21,408 nt of DNA from Thermacetogenium sp. UBA4966 (GCA_002397275.1 DHAA01000077.1:1-21408); one strand, 5' to 3'. Shown: positions 1-8,101, counted from the stretch's first letter. Made by a program: numbers and translations. Notes: generated by a model from the letters alone, not told the origin.

Positions 1-467
1 TTTTATACTGTCCAGTAACAAATGAGATTGCCATTTGGTTAGATGGTGGCTGGGGAGTTGATGCTCTCTTAGAAGAGGAAACAAGGGTTCACAACGATAT
101 TGATTTGTTTGTGGAAAAAAGCAATAGCAAAATATTTATTGAAATAATAAAAGAAAAAGGCTTTGCTGAAGTTATCGAAGCATATACCACTACAGATCAC
201 ACGGTTTGGAAGGACGCTAAAGGCAGGATAATCGATCTTCATCTATTTGAATTCGACGAACAGGGATACATTGTTTATGAAGGAGAGGTTTATCCTCCGG
301 AAGTGTTTAGTGGTATCGGGAAAATAGGAGATAAAGTGGTAAAGTGTATAGATGCTAATAATCAAGTTTTATTTCACTTGGGATATGAGCATGATGAAAA
401 AGATGTTCATGATGTAAGACTTTTGTGCGAGAGTTTTAATATTCCTATTCCGAATGAATATGAGTAA
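1..467 (+). CDS. Nucleotidyltransferase, lincosamide/aminoglycoside type (5' partial)
   Basis: The gene enters from the left edge; the frame is open from base 3, so its true start lies outside the window. About 154 residues are visible. Near the start is the nucleotidyltransferase core: a WLDGGWGVDALL segment followed by HNDIDLF, whose D-x-D aspartates bind metal and nucleotide. Further on come IDLHLFEF and FHLGYEHDEKDVHDV. This layout matches the small antibiotic nucleotidyltransferases (Lnu(A)/Lnu(C), aminoglycoside-2''-adenylyltransferase-like), which transfer AMP from ATP to a hydroxyl of the drug in the cytoplasm. The substrate cannot be fixed from sequence, since many family members in Clostridia have no tested resistance role. 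It is AT-rich and directly abuts a transposase remnant, which suggests acquisition. A TTG at 105 is internal, because the catalytic motif lies upstream of it. Confidence 0.8.
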   Translation, partial: LYCPVTNEIAIWLDGGWGVDALLEEETRVHNDIDLFVEKSNSKIFIEIIKEKGFAEVIEAYTTTDHTVWKDAKGRIIDLHLFEFDEQGYIVYEGEVYPPEVFSGIGKIGDKVVKCIDANNQVLFHLGYEHDEKDVHDVRLLCESFNIPIPNEYE

Positions 468-515
468 CTGAGCAAATTTCAATTTGTCTTTGAACCTAAA
501 CACAAGAAAAAGTAA

Positions 516-840
516 GACAGCCTCGTAAGTAATCGTCCCATTACGATGATGAATTTGCTGGCAGGCTGGACAGCAGCGGCTCTCTCCGGCTGCTGAAGAT
601 ACCTGTACCATCAATGGCCGCTACTCGATAATGTCCAATGACGGGCAGCATTTTGCTGCGCCGTGCTTTATTAACCACCTCTGCATACAGCTTTTTAATC
701 GGCTCCAGTTCCATCCCCACAGCACTATGACGGATGGTATCTGCCGAGGGCGGCTTCTGTTTCCGGGGCAGCAGCTTGCCCTCAGGCAGGAATACCTTAT
801 TGATATATCGAAGAAAATCTTTAAGCCACCGTTTTGACAT
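516..840 (-). pseudogene. Truncated, frameshifted DDE-type transposase
   Basis: Reading leftward from ATG 840, preceded by AGGAGGTGAACCACCG, the protein begins MSKRWLKDFLRYINK and carries VAAIDGTGIFSS, where the Asp fits the first catalytic D of a DDE transposase. Shortly afterwards (about 590-610) the homologous reading passes to another frame. It continues there as SSAAGESRCCPACQQIHHRN, a Cys-rich segment typical of the inserted loop of such transposases. Similarity stops near base 516-525, where AT-rich sequence next to the nucleotidyltransferase begins. The remaining catalytic residues are absent, so the gene is dead. I did not resolve the IS family. It is a scar of an insertion sequence separating the nucleotidyltransferase from the permease. 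Confidence 0.65.
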
Positions 841-850
841 CGGTGGTTCA

Positions 851-895
851 CCTCCTGGAGATGATGGATTTTTCTGGTTTGTTGTTTCCAGGAGG
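851..895 (-). promoter_or_regulatory. Hairpin sequestering the transposase ribosome site
   Basis: On the minus strand CCTCCTGGA (887-895) pairs perfectly with TCCAGGAGG (851-859) across a loop of 27 bases. The right arm contains the Shine-Dalgarno of the transposase start at 840. Insertion sequences such as IS10 and IS50 hide the ribosome site in transcripts read in from outside; that role is inferred here. Confidence 0.5.
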
Positions 896-1276
896 TTTTT
901 GCTATTTGGTATGCTTTTTCCTGCCTGTTCGGTTCAAAAAATGTGAATTTATAAGGTTTTACTTTTTCTCTGCATCGCTTACGCCACAAGCCCTTGAGCG
1001 ATTAGGTGCGGAATCCCTGCGCCAAGAGCAAAAAGCTTGACGCGCGGCTTGCCCGGTGCTACCATCTGGTTAGATTAACCAAAACGGTTTGGAAGGAGTT
1101 ATTTCCATGGCGCACGAGAAATTAAACAAGCCTATCTGATGCTGGGGCAGGAAGCAACAGCCTGTGACGGGATGATCATCAGCTCTACGTTCTTTAGGTA
1201 AGATTATTTGAAGCGATCGGGACCGGGGGATCCGCCAAAAACCCTATCCCGAGCCTGCGGAAAGAGTCGAGTGGCG
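896..1276. other. Intergenic region between transposase remnant and permease
   Basis: No convincing gene. It holds the small palindrome GGTTA-GAT-TAACC at 1068-1080, which could be an operator. A ribosome site (GGAAGGAG) leads to an ATG at 1107 that encodes only ten residues before a stop. One base shift opens a 30-residue frame to about 1202, so this may be a decayed small gene. No remnant of an ABC ATPase was recognised here. Confidence 0.3.
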
Positions 1277-4200
1277 ATGAAAAATACAGCGTTTCAAAAG
1301 AGCGCAAGGCGGGCTGTCCGAAGTTCCGCCGCCCGATTTATATCCATCGCCGTGATCTCCTTTCTGGGAGCCGGCGTATTTGCCGGACTGGCGGCGGTTT
1401 CGCCCAATATGAAGCGGGTTGGAGACGAATACTACGACCAGCAGAACATGATGGACATACGCATGCTCTCTACATACGGCTTTTCTGACGAGGATGTGGA
1501 AGCGATACGGGCTACGGACGGCGTTTCAGGCGTCATGGCAAGCTTTACTGTGGACGTGGCGGGGTCGGTCGGAGACAGGGACTATACCTTCCGCATCAAC
1601 GGTCTGTCTCCGACAGCCGATCCCTCCCGCCCGGATTATATCAATCAGTTGAAAATGACCGACGGACGATGGCCGGAGCGGGATGGAGAGGCGATCATTG
1701 TATGTCCTTCCATTGGGCTGAAAAACATCGCGCTTGGCAGTACCGTTTCACTGGACGAAAGTTCAAGCGCTGCGATTCCCGACACGCTTTCCCGGGCGGA
1801 GTATACGATTGTGGGTATTGCGGAGTCCCCCTGCTACCTGTCCTTTATGCAGGGCACTACCTCCGTAGGCAGAGGAATGATCGATTACATCCTGTATGTG
1901 CCGCAACAGAACTTTATTGTGGATGGATATACGGACATGTATGTGACAGTGGAAGGCGCGAAGGGCCGGAAGGCTTTAGAAGACGAGTATTTTGACAGCA
2001 CGGACCCGGTCGCTGCGCGGCTGGAAACGCTCGCCGAAGAACGGCAGACCCTTCGGTACGACGAATTCCATTCTGACTTGGCCCAGGCGAGGCGAGATTA
2101 TCAGAAAGCTGATGATAAGCTGGCGGATGCAAAAACAAAGCTGGCTAACGGAGCAAAGGCGCTGGAGGACGCAAAAGAACAGTATGCCGACGCTCTGAGC
2201 GAATATAACGATCAAAAAGCCGATGCCGAGCGGAGATTGGCTGATGCCAAGGCGGAACTGGATGATGCGGCTGGGGAAATCACATCCGGGGAAAATGAGC
2301 TTAACGAAAAAAAACAAGAATATGCCGAGGCGGAATCCGCGTTACGCGCCGTTCGTAGGGAACTTGATAACGGCTGGGCTGATTACAACGAGAAAGCTGC
2401 CGGGCTTAAGGAGGCGAAAGCCGCTCTTGCGGAAAACAAAGAGGCTCTCGACGCGGCCCAGTCGCAATATGATCAGCTTGCCGGGCTTGTGGCGACGAAG
2501 GATACCCTTGCACAAAAATGGGCGGAATACAATGACGGCGCCACAGAGGTGGAAAAAGGCGAAGATCGGCTCGCCGATGCCTATCAGAGACTCTTAAACG
2601 GCGAGGCAGAATATTCGGCGGGAGCGGCGGAGATGGAAGACGCAAGAAAGCAGCTTGCCGTAGAGGAGCGCGAATTGGAAGCCGCAAAGGAGAAGTACCG
2701 GAAAGGCCTTGCCGGATACAACTCTCAAAAAGCGGAAGCGGATACAAAGCTCGCCGACGTAAAAGCAGCGCTTGCGGACGTGGAAGCGGAAATCGCGGAC
2801 GCGGAAAAACAGCTTGCGGAAAAACAGCGGGAATACGACGGGAAAAAAGCGGAAGCCGCTGTCGAGCTTGCGGACGCCGAAAAGAAAATCGAGGACACCG
2901 AAGAAGAGCTTTCCGATCTGGGCGAGCCGAAATGGTATGTGCTGGATCGGCACATGAACGAGGGGTTTGCCGCCTACAAAGACGACACCAGGCGTCTGCG
3001 CGATCTAGCCACCGCATTCCCCATTGTCTTCTATCTGGTGGCGGCGCTCGTATGTCTGACGACCATGACGCGAATGGTGGATGAGGACAGAATCCTCATC
3101 GGTACGTTTAAGGCGCTCGGTTATTCGAATGGGAAAATTGCCGGCAAATATCTGCTGTATGCCGCCTTTGCCAGCCTGATCGGCAGCCTGCTCGGGATCA
3201 CGGTAGGATTCTGGCTGATCCCGACCATGGCGTGGGGCGCATTGAAGATTATTTACGCGGTGCCGGAGCTGAGGCTGGCCTTTTATACCGGCATCGGAAT
3301 GCTGTCCGCCTTCGCAACGGTCTTCATTACGACGCTTTCCACCGGTATTGCGGCAAAGAATTCCCTGATAGAATTGCCCGCGGAGCTGATGCGGCCGAAA
3401 GCACCCAAAATCGGAAAACGGGTATTACTGGAATATATAAAGCCAATCTGGCGCCGGCTTTCCTTTACGCAAAAGGTGACCGTCCGAAATTTTGAATTAA
3501 ACAGAAAGCGTCTGCTGATGTCCCTTGTGGGCATTATTGGCTGCACGGCGCTAGTGGTCACGGCTTTCGGGTCAAAGAACGCGGTGAGGACGATCCTGGA
3601 CGACCAGTTCAACGTGGTTCTTCATTACGACGCGGCCATCGGGTTCAATGGTGGGGAGCCGTCCGCCGGGCTTTCCGCTCACCTGTCGGATCAGGCGTAT
3701 TTTGAAAAATCGGCCGAGGTCCTGCACACCGCCGCTTTGGCAAGCGCTCAGGACAAGGATGAGGACGCCTATAGCGTATTTGTCATATCCCCGATAGATG
3801 CGGACGAATTGAGCGATTACGTAACCCTTTTCGACCCCGAGACAAAGGAAAATATCCCGTTTTCTGAAAACAGCGCGCTGATCACGGAAAAGCTTTCACG
3901 GGAACTGCACATCCGCGCCGGTGGTACGATTTGGGTAAACTATCCGGATGAGGATCAGAAGCATCCAATGAAAATCACCGGGATCACGGAAAACTACGCC
4001 CTGAATTTCATTTATCTCGGCAGGGCCGCCTATGAAAAGGCATTCGGCGGACCTCCCGAGTACAATCAGTTCTTTGCCATTACGGCCGGCGGCCATACCA
4101 ATGACGAAATCAAGGCGTATCTGTCGGCCGATTCCGGTGTCGGCGCCGTCTCTTTCACGGACGATCTCATGGGGAATATCCGGACTGCTGTCAGCAGCGT

Positions 4201-4600
4201 GGATAAAATCATCTGGATCATGATTATATCGGCGGGACTGCTTGTCTTTGTCGTCCTTTACAACCTGACCAATATCAACATTGGAGAGCGCCAGAGAGAG
4301 CTTGCCACGCTGAAGGTACTCGGCTTTTACGACAAGGAAACCTACGGCTATATTTTCCGCGAAACGGCGATCCTCTCGGTGATTGGCGCTGTTTTGGGGC
4401 TGTTCTTCGGTTCTTTCCTCTATCGCGCGGTGATCGGGAATGTGGAGTCGAGTATGATCCGTCTGACCCGCGAGCTTACATGGCAGGGTTATCTCGGCGC
4501 TGCGATTCTAACCCTGCTCTTCACCTGGATTGTCAACCAGTGCATGAAGCCGAGAATCAGAAATGTTGATATGCTGGAGTCCCTCAAATCCGTGGAATGA
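1277..4600 (+). CDS. FtsX/MacB-type ABC transporter permease with long coiled coil
   Basis: A 1107-residue membrane protein. An N-terminal membrane helix (about residues 17-40, RFISIAVISFLGAGVFAGL) is followed by a MacB-like extracytoplasmic domain to about 265. A roughly 280-residue charged heptad region (268-548, repeated DAKAEL/LADA units) comes next. The first FtsX three-helix unit follows (about 578-690, with LIGTFKALGYSNGKIAGKYL), then helix 744-765, a second extracytoplasmic domain, and a last three-helix FtsX unit (975-1090, containing RQRELATLKVLGFYDKET). Such permeases work with a separate ATPase as mechanotransmitters, pulling on periplasmic or cell-wall partners rather than moving substrate through the membrane. 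I chose ATG 1277 because GGAAAGAG lies about 10 bases upstream and the helix follows at once; a TTG at 1208 would add 23 atypical residues. No ATPase gene flanks it. The substrate is unknown. Confidence 0.85.
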   Translation: MKNTAFQKSARRAVRSSAARFISIAVISFLGAGVFAGLAAVSPNMKRVGDEYYDQQNMMDIRMLSTYGFSDEDVEAIRATDGVSGVMASFTVDVAGSVGDRDYTFRINGLSPTADPSRPDYINQLKMTDGRWPERDGEAIIVCPSIGLKNIALGSTVSLDESSSAAIPDTLSRAEYTIVGIAESPCYLSFMQGTTSVGRGMIDYILYVPQQNFIVDGYTDMYVTVEGAKGRKALEDEYFDSTDPVAARLETLAEERQTLRYDEFHSDLAQARRDYQKADDKLADAKTKLANGAKALEDAKEQYADALSEYNDQKADAERRLADAKAELDDAAGEITSGENELNEKKQEYAEAESALRAVRRELDNGWADYNEKAAGLKEAKAALAENKEALDAAQSQYDQLAGLVATKDTLAQKWAEYNDGATEVEKGEDRLADAYQRLLNGEAEYSAGAAEMEDARKQLAVEERELEAAKEKYRKGLAGYNSQKAEADTKLADVKAALADVEAEIADAEKQLAEKQREYDGKKAEAAVELADAEKKIEDTEEELSDLGEPKWYVLDRHMNEGFAAYKDDTRRLRDLATAFPIVFYLVAALVCLTTMTRMVDEDRILIGTFKALGYSNGKIAGKYLLYAAFASLIGSLLGITVGFWLIPTMAWGALKIIYAVPELRLAFYTGIGMLSAFATVFITTLSTGIAAKNSLIELPAELMRPKAPKIGKRVLLEYIKPIWRRLSFTQKVTVRNFELNRKRLLMSLVGIIGCTALVVTAFGSKNAVRTILDDQFNVVLHYDAAIGFNGGEPSAGLSAHLSDQAYFEKSAEVLHTAALASAQDKDEDAYSVFVISPIDADELSDYVTLFDPETKENIPFSENSALITEKLSRELHIRAGGTIWVNYPDEDQKHPMKITGITENYALNFIYLGRAAYEKAFGGPPEYNQFFAITAGGHTNDEIKAYLSADSGVGAVSFTDDLMGNIRTAVSSVDKIIWIMIISAGLLVFVVLYNLTNINIGERQRELATLKVLGFYDKETYGYIFRETAILSVIGAVLGLFFGSFLYRAVIGNVESSMIRLTRELTWQGYLGAAILTLLFTWIVNQCMKPRIRNVDMLESLKSVE

Positions 4601-4703
4601 GGCATGCCGGGCTGTAAAAAGGCCTTTCCCATTTCCGAGGGGAGCCCGCTACTAGGGGGGACCAAGTACCTGACCAACAAGCCTTCCATAGTTAATTCCC
4701 GAA

Positions 4704-5267
4704 TTATAGGAAACGCCTGACTCTGTTGCAGTATCCCACAAATTTTTCACCGTATATCTTTTTTAGCGATTCTTCCTCCAGCAGGATTTGTCGGTTGAAA
4801 AGCCATATTCCTGCAATCACATAAACCAGTATGATCCAATTTGGAATGATCAAAAATACGCCTGTCAGAACCAATCCGAATGCAGTGTATATGGGATTGC
4901 GGCTGATTGAAAATGCACCGGTGGTAATAAGCTCTCCGGGGTGATCTTCATCTAAACCGACACGGAAGCTTTTTCCAAATGAAATCAAGGCGTATACAAA
5001 GAATAAAAACCCCATGATACAGATAACCACGCCTGCCCAGGAGACTAATTCATTCTGAAACAATTCAGCTCCGATTTCAGGCAGACCAAACGCGCTTGAG
5101 AATACAATGTAGAAAAACAGCAAGGCAAATGGGGGGATAAAGAAATCCTTCTTATCCATCTCGCCAAAACGAACCGCTTTTATCCCCAGTTTTTTTAATC
5201 GGTTAGCCCGGAATAACACAAGAATTACAAGCAAAACCAATGTTGCTGCTGCGATATATCTCGCCAT
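4704..5267 (-). CDS. Isoprenylcysteine carboxyl methyltransferase-like membrane protein
   Basis: A 187-residue protein with four or five hydrophobic segments (near 1-19, 43-63, 74-96, 125-155). It carries the C-terminal signature of the ICMT/phospholipid methyltransferase superfamily: GELITTGAFSISRNPIYTA, then LLEEESLKKIYGEKF, ending in NRVRRFL. In characterised members this half binds S-adenosylmethionine at the membrane face and methylates lipophilic substrates. Bacterial homologues are mostly of unknown substrate. ATG 5267 is preferred because GGAGG sits seven bases upstream; the frame is open 20 codons further but without a ribosome site. It stands alone, convergent with the FtsX permease, and is less GC-rich than both neighbours. 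Assignment to the superfamily is firm, substrate unknown. Confidence 0.8.
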   Translation of the reverse strand: MARYIAAATLVLLVILVLFRANRLKKLGIKAVRFGEMDKKDFFIPPFALLFFYIVFSSAFGLPEIGAELFQNELVSWAGVVICIMGFLFFVYALISFGKSFRVGLDEDHPGELITTGAFSISRNPIYTAFGLVLTGVFLIIPNWIILVYVIAGIWLFNRQILLEEESLKKIYGEKFVGYCNRVRRFL

Positions 5268-5456
5268 ACGGTTTCCTCCGTTCATGTCTATCTGCATGAT
5301 GTAATAAACTTGAATCCGGAACATCATATTATTTACATCCTATTAAATAATATACCTGCATGTTAACGCCCAGATGATTGAATGAATCAGTCTTATGCCT
5401 AGCAACTTCTTACTCATATTTCCCTTTTTCAATCCTTTTCTCAATACGGTTAAATT

Positions 5457-5594
5457 CATCAATACCACGCGCTCAGCGGTTCGCCGTCTCCAATCAGCCT
5501 TCGCCGTGCGGCTCGGCTTCTTGGACGGCTATCGCATGGGTGGTGTCAGTTGATGTCTGCGTCGCTCCGCTCCTAGACATCAAGACCACGCACT
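5457..5594 (-). repeat. Imperfect direct repeat at the 3' end of rlmD (att-like)
   Basis: CATCAAGACCACGCACTC at 5578-5594 (continuing to 5595) recurs as CATCAATACCACGCGCTC at 5457-5474, with 16 of 18 bases identical, about 121 bases apart. The first copy encodes the conserved ECVVLM end of RlmD, a stretch known as an integration site for mobile elements in Gram-positive bacteria. The second copy lies just beyond the stop. It is followed by a short open frame ending EFNRIEKRIEKGKYE. Confidence 0.45.
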
Positions 5595-6969
5595 CCACGT
5601 GGAACGTCTGCGGGAACATATCCACCGGCTGGACCAGATCGACCTGATAAATCTCCGCCGTCAACCGGCGCAGGTCCCGGGCCAGAGTAGCCGGGTTGCA
5701 CGAGACATAGATGATTTTTTGCGGAGCCAGCTGCAGGATGCCTTGCAGCGCCTCGGCGCTGCAGCCGGTGCGCGGTGGGTCGAGCAGTACCGTGTCCGGG
5801 CGGAAGGTTCCATTTCGCAGCTGCGGGAGCAGTTTCTCAACCTTGCCGGTATGGAAAGAGGCATTTTTAATCCCGTTGTTCAGACTATTTTCTCCGGCAG
5901 CTTCGGTCGCGGCTTCTTTTTCTTCGATACCGTAGATATAGCTCACCGCTTGCGCCAGGTTAAGGGAAAAGAGCCCGACACCGCAGTAAAGGTCAAGCAG
6001 AGTATCGTCTTTCCTGGGTCGGCAGCAGGAGCGTACAATCTGTACCAGCGCTTCGGCCTGCCGCGGGTTGTTCTGAAAGAAGGCTGCAGCTGGTACTCGG
6101 AATCTGGTTCCGCATACCTCTTCCAGGTAATAGTCGCGGCCATAAAGTACGATCAGATCCCGGTCCTGACTATTCGTCTGGCCGGAGCGGCGATGGCGGC
6201 CGTTATTTGCAGCCGAGGTTCTGCTTTTGGCGACGGCTGCCACCCCCACGCAGCGAGGCACGGAGCGGCAGATCCCGGTGATCAGCTGAGAGGGGGCGAG
6301 TTCTGGCGGCAGCCGGTCGGCGTGCAGTACAGCGAGCAATTCGCCGCTCTTTAGCCCTTTACGCAGTACTATTTCGCTGACCGGGTAGCGCTGCAGATCC
6401 CAAGACTGTTCCAGCAGCTCGACCACCATTGCCAGTAGCCGGGGAAATTCAGGGGGCAGCAACCGGCAGCAGGAGGCGTCTGCCAGGGAGTGGCTTTTTA
6501 AGCCATGGAACCCGGCCCGGATCTGCCTGCTGTTCAGAGACAGATGGAAACGGGCGGTATGGCGGTAGCCTTCCGCATACTCCATCCCCAGCACCGGTTG
6601 AACCGTGAGGCCGTGCAAGCCGCCAATCCGCTCCAGAGAGGCCCTCACCTGATCTCCCTTGAAATGGAGCTGCTCCTGGTAGCTCATCTGCTGCAGCTGG
6701 CAGCCGCCGCACTCCCGGTAGCTGGGGCAGGGCGGGGTGAGGCGTTCTGCGGATGGAGTCAGCACTTCGATCAGTTGCCCGCGGGCGTAGCTCTTCTTTT
6801 CCTCAATCAGTTTGAAGCTGACCAGCTCCCCGCGCAGGGCGTCGGGGATGAATACAGCCTTGCCATTGATGCGGCCTACCCCTTCGCCAACATGGGAGTA
6901 GCTGTCGATCATTACAGCGGAGCGCCGGCTGCCGCTGATTTTCTGTTCTTTTCCCGGAATTCTTTCCAA
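5494..6969 (-). CDS. rlmD: 23S rRNA (uracil-5-)-methyltransferase, RlmD/RumA family
   Basis: A 491-residue SAM-dependent methyltransferase that makes 5-methyluridine in 23S rRNA. In order: an N-terminal TRAM RNA-binding domain (about 18-75); iron-sulfur cysteines C81, C87, C90 (CPSYRECGGC) plus C167 or C168; FFQNN (297-301); the SAM site LLDLYCGVGLFS (324-335); LLDPPRTGCS (395-404); and the catalytic nucleophile C424 in YVSCNPATLARDL. The general base is E459 in FHVECVVLM. A hydrophilic insert (about 246-270) separates two core strands. TTG 6969 is chosen because AAGGTGA lies upstream; ATG 6912 has no ribosome site and would cut the TRAM domain. The last 27 residues after VVLMSR are polar, low in hydrophobics and unlike the family's normal end, as expected if the 3' end was replaced by recombination. 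RlmD versus RlmCD or TrmA specificity is not decided. Confidence 0.9.
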   Translation of the reverse strand: MERIPGKEQKISGSRRSAVMIDSYSHVGEGVGRINGKAVFIPDALRGELVSFKLIEEKKSYARGQLIEVLTPSAERLTPPCPSYRECGGCQLQQMSYQEQLHFKGDQVRASLERIGGLHGLTVQPVLGMEYAEGYRHTARFHLSLNSRQIRAGFHGLKSHSLADASCCRLLPPEFPRLLAMVVELLEQSWDLQRYPVSEIVLRKGLKSGELLAVLHADRLPPELAPSQLITGICRSVPRCVGVAAVAKSRTSAANNGRHRRSGQTNSQDRDLIVLYGRDYYLEEVCGTRFRVPAAAFFQNNPRQAEALVQIVRSCCRPRKDDTLLDLYCGVGLFSLNLAQAVSYIYGIEEKEAATEAAGENSLNNGIKNASFHTGKVEKLLPQLRNGTFRPDTVLLDPPRTGCSAEALQGILQLAPQKIIYVSCNPATLARDLRRLTAEIYQVDLVQPVDMFPQTFHVECVVLMSRSGATQTSTDTTHAIAVQEAEPHGEG

Positions 6970-7362
6970 TAGATATTCACCTTTTCCTTTGCCTTTAACC
7001 AGCCTTCTATCCGCTCTTAATTATAGCCATCCGTCACCGGGGTTAGCAACCCGCCGGCTTGCCGGGTCCGACCTTAAATTCATCCCCTCTCATTTATATC
7101 CTTATAGGGGGGATGACATTTTCCCTGATTAAAGACACATTTTTTCTGGTAGAATTATCCGAAATTGAAGCCATGGTCGTCAATGCCCAATACACCCTTA
7201 TTTTGCATATCTAAACGACTTTTGCTGGCAGGATTTATGAGGATGGCATCTCCCAATGTCTTCATTAAAAGGGGGACTATCAGGACGCACTTTTCTGGCG
7301 GCTATGAGCGATAAGGAAAAATTTTTTGTCACCTAACATAAAAATTTTTATTGATACAACAA
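6970..7362. other. Intergenic region upstream of rlmD and the XRE regulator
   Basis: The two flanking genes diverge from here. I see no gene that can be supported. A short inverted repeat (CATCCCC at 7081-7087 with GGGGATG at 7109-7115) and a 33-codon frame at 7113-7214 are present. Spacing and composition give no reason to call the frame coding. Confidence 0.3.
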
Positions 7363-7403
7363 TTGACGGGTAATGTAAAGCGTGCTATGCTTTAAATGTA
7401 AAG
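7363..7403 (+). promoter_or_regulatory. Promoter with paired operator-like repeats for the XRE gene
   Basis: TTGACG (7363-7368), 17 bases, then TATGCT (7386-7391) fit a sigma-A promoter. AATGTAAAG occurs twice, at 7372-7380 and 7395-7403, 23 bases apart (about two helical turns), with one copy in the spacer and one just past the -10. This is a natural place for autoregulation by the XRE protein encoded immediately downstream. Confidence 0.65.
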
Positions 7404-7427
7404 AGCGGTTTACTATTGAGGTGGATT

Positions 7428-7631
7428 ATGAAAAATTATATTAAAAAATTGAGAAAGGAAAAGCGCATTACACAGGAAGAACTGGCGGAGCGTTGCAAAG
7501 TTACTCGCCAGACAATTATTTCTTTGGAGAACGAAAGGTATAATCCTTCAATTTTTCTGGCCTACAAAATAGCAAAGGTTTTCGGAATGACAATTGAACA
7601 GGTATTCATTTTTGAGGAGGGAGAACAGTGA
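7428..7631 (+). CDS. Small XRE-family (HTH_3, YozG-like) transcriptional regulator
   Basis: A 67-residue protein that is almost entirely one helix-turn-helix domain: IKKLRKEKRITQEELAERC (about 5-23), then the recognition helix VTRQTIISLENERYNPS. It matches the stand-alone YozG-like regulators of Firmicutes, which are usually paired with a small membrane protein that they co-regulate. ATG 7428 is chosen with GAGGTGG just upstream; a TTG at 7416 overlaps the ribosome site. Its stop overlaps the GTG of the next gene (GTGA), so the two are translationally coupled. Likely a DNA-binding autorepressor acting at the AATGTAAAG repeats, by inference. Confidence 0.85.
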   Translation: MKNYIKKLRKEKRITQEELAERCKVTRQTIISLENERYNPSIFLAYKIAKVFGMTIEQVFIFEEGEQ

Positions 7632-8050
7632 AATATGCAAAAAGGCAGCTTATTTTCTTTGTCATTTATCTTGTTGCAGGCGCGTTGATCTACTTCGCGG
7701 CAATGTTGTGGGCTCCTAGCAGCCAACGGGTTGGAATTGCAACCGGAATCATCAGCGGTTTCTTGGTCACGGGTATCGGAGGTATTTTTCTTAGTTTCCG
7801 GCTGATGAAAAATCCTGCAAAGGCGGAAAAGGTTGAAATTGCAAAAACAGAGGAACGGGCGGAATTAATCAGGATGAAAACCCATACGGCTATCCATTGG
7901 GCGATGCTTCTTGTTATCTGCGCCGGTACGTTTGTGGCTATGATATGCGGGCAGCGTGAAATCACCCTCACATATAAGCTTTTTCAATGGAAAGATAGAC
8001 TCTGCCTTTTTTTCTGGGTGACTGCCTCCCTAAGAAAACTAATTGGGTAA
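7628..8050 (+). CDS. Small multi-helix membrane protein coupled to the XRE regulator
   Basis: A 140-residue protein with a GTG start overlapping the stop of the regulator. Hydrophobic helices lie near residues 8-27, 35-58 and 95-115, with a charged cytoplasmic linker (MKNPAKAEKVEIAKTEERAEL) between the second and third. It resembles the DUF2178-like small membrane partners of YozG-type regulators; this is a judgement from layout, not a search. The last segment (LFQWKDRLCLFFWVTASLRKLIG) is a poor membrane helix with charges inside it, and the stop lies within the first TTGGGTAAGATTT repeat. The C-terminus may therefore have been altered by recombination. Function unknown. Confidence 0.65.
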   Translation: MKYAKRQLIFFVIYLVAGALIYFAAMLWAPSSQRVGIATGIISGFLVTGIGGIFLSFRLMKNPAKAEKVEIAKTEERAELIRMKTHTAIHWAMLLVICAGTFVAMICGQREITLTYKLFQWKDRLCLFFWVTASLRKLIG

Positions 8051-8101
8051 GATTTTTATTTGAGTTATCAACTCTCCTTGGGTAAGATTTATTCGTGAGT
8101 T
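8043..8101. repeat. Two direct copies of TTGGGTAAGATTT-N6-GAGTT
   Basis: Copies at 8043-8066 and 8078-8101 are 35 bases apart, and the fixed 18 positions are identical. Between them, GAGTT-ATC-AACTC (8062-8074) is a palindrome. Could be an operator pair ahead of the AbrB gene, or terminal sequence left by a mobile element. Confidence 0.55.

Noticed and set aside
2406..3017. 203-codon minus-strand open frame
   Set aside because: Artefact of the repetitive GC-rich coiled-coil coding region of the permease; the product is low-complexity Arg/Pro/Leu.
4600..4703. Possible terminator (CGGGCT...AGCCCG) after the permease
   Set aside because: Long loop and no T-run; not strong enough to annotate.
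5599..6354. 251-codon plus-strand open frame
   Set aside because: It is antisense to rlmD, whose catalytic motifs are all intact; no ribosome site or known domain.
7113..7214. 33-codon frame after GGGGGG
   Set aside because: The purine run touches the ATG, leaving no proper spacing, and the product has no recognisable feature.
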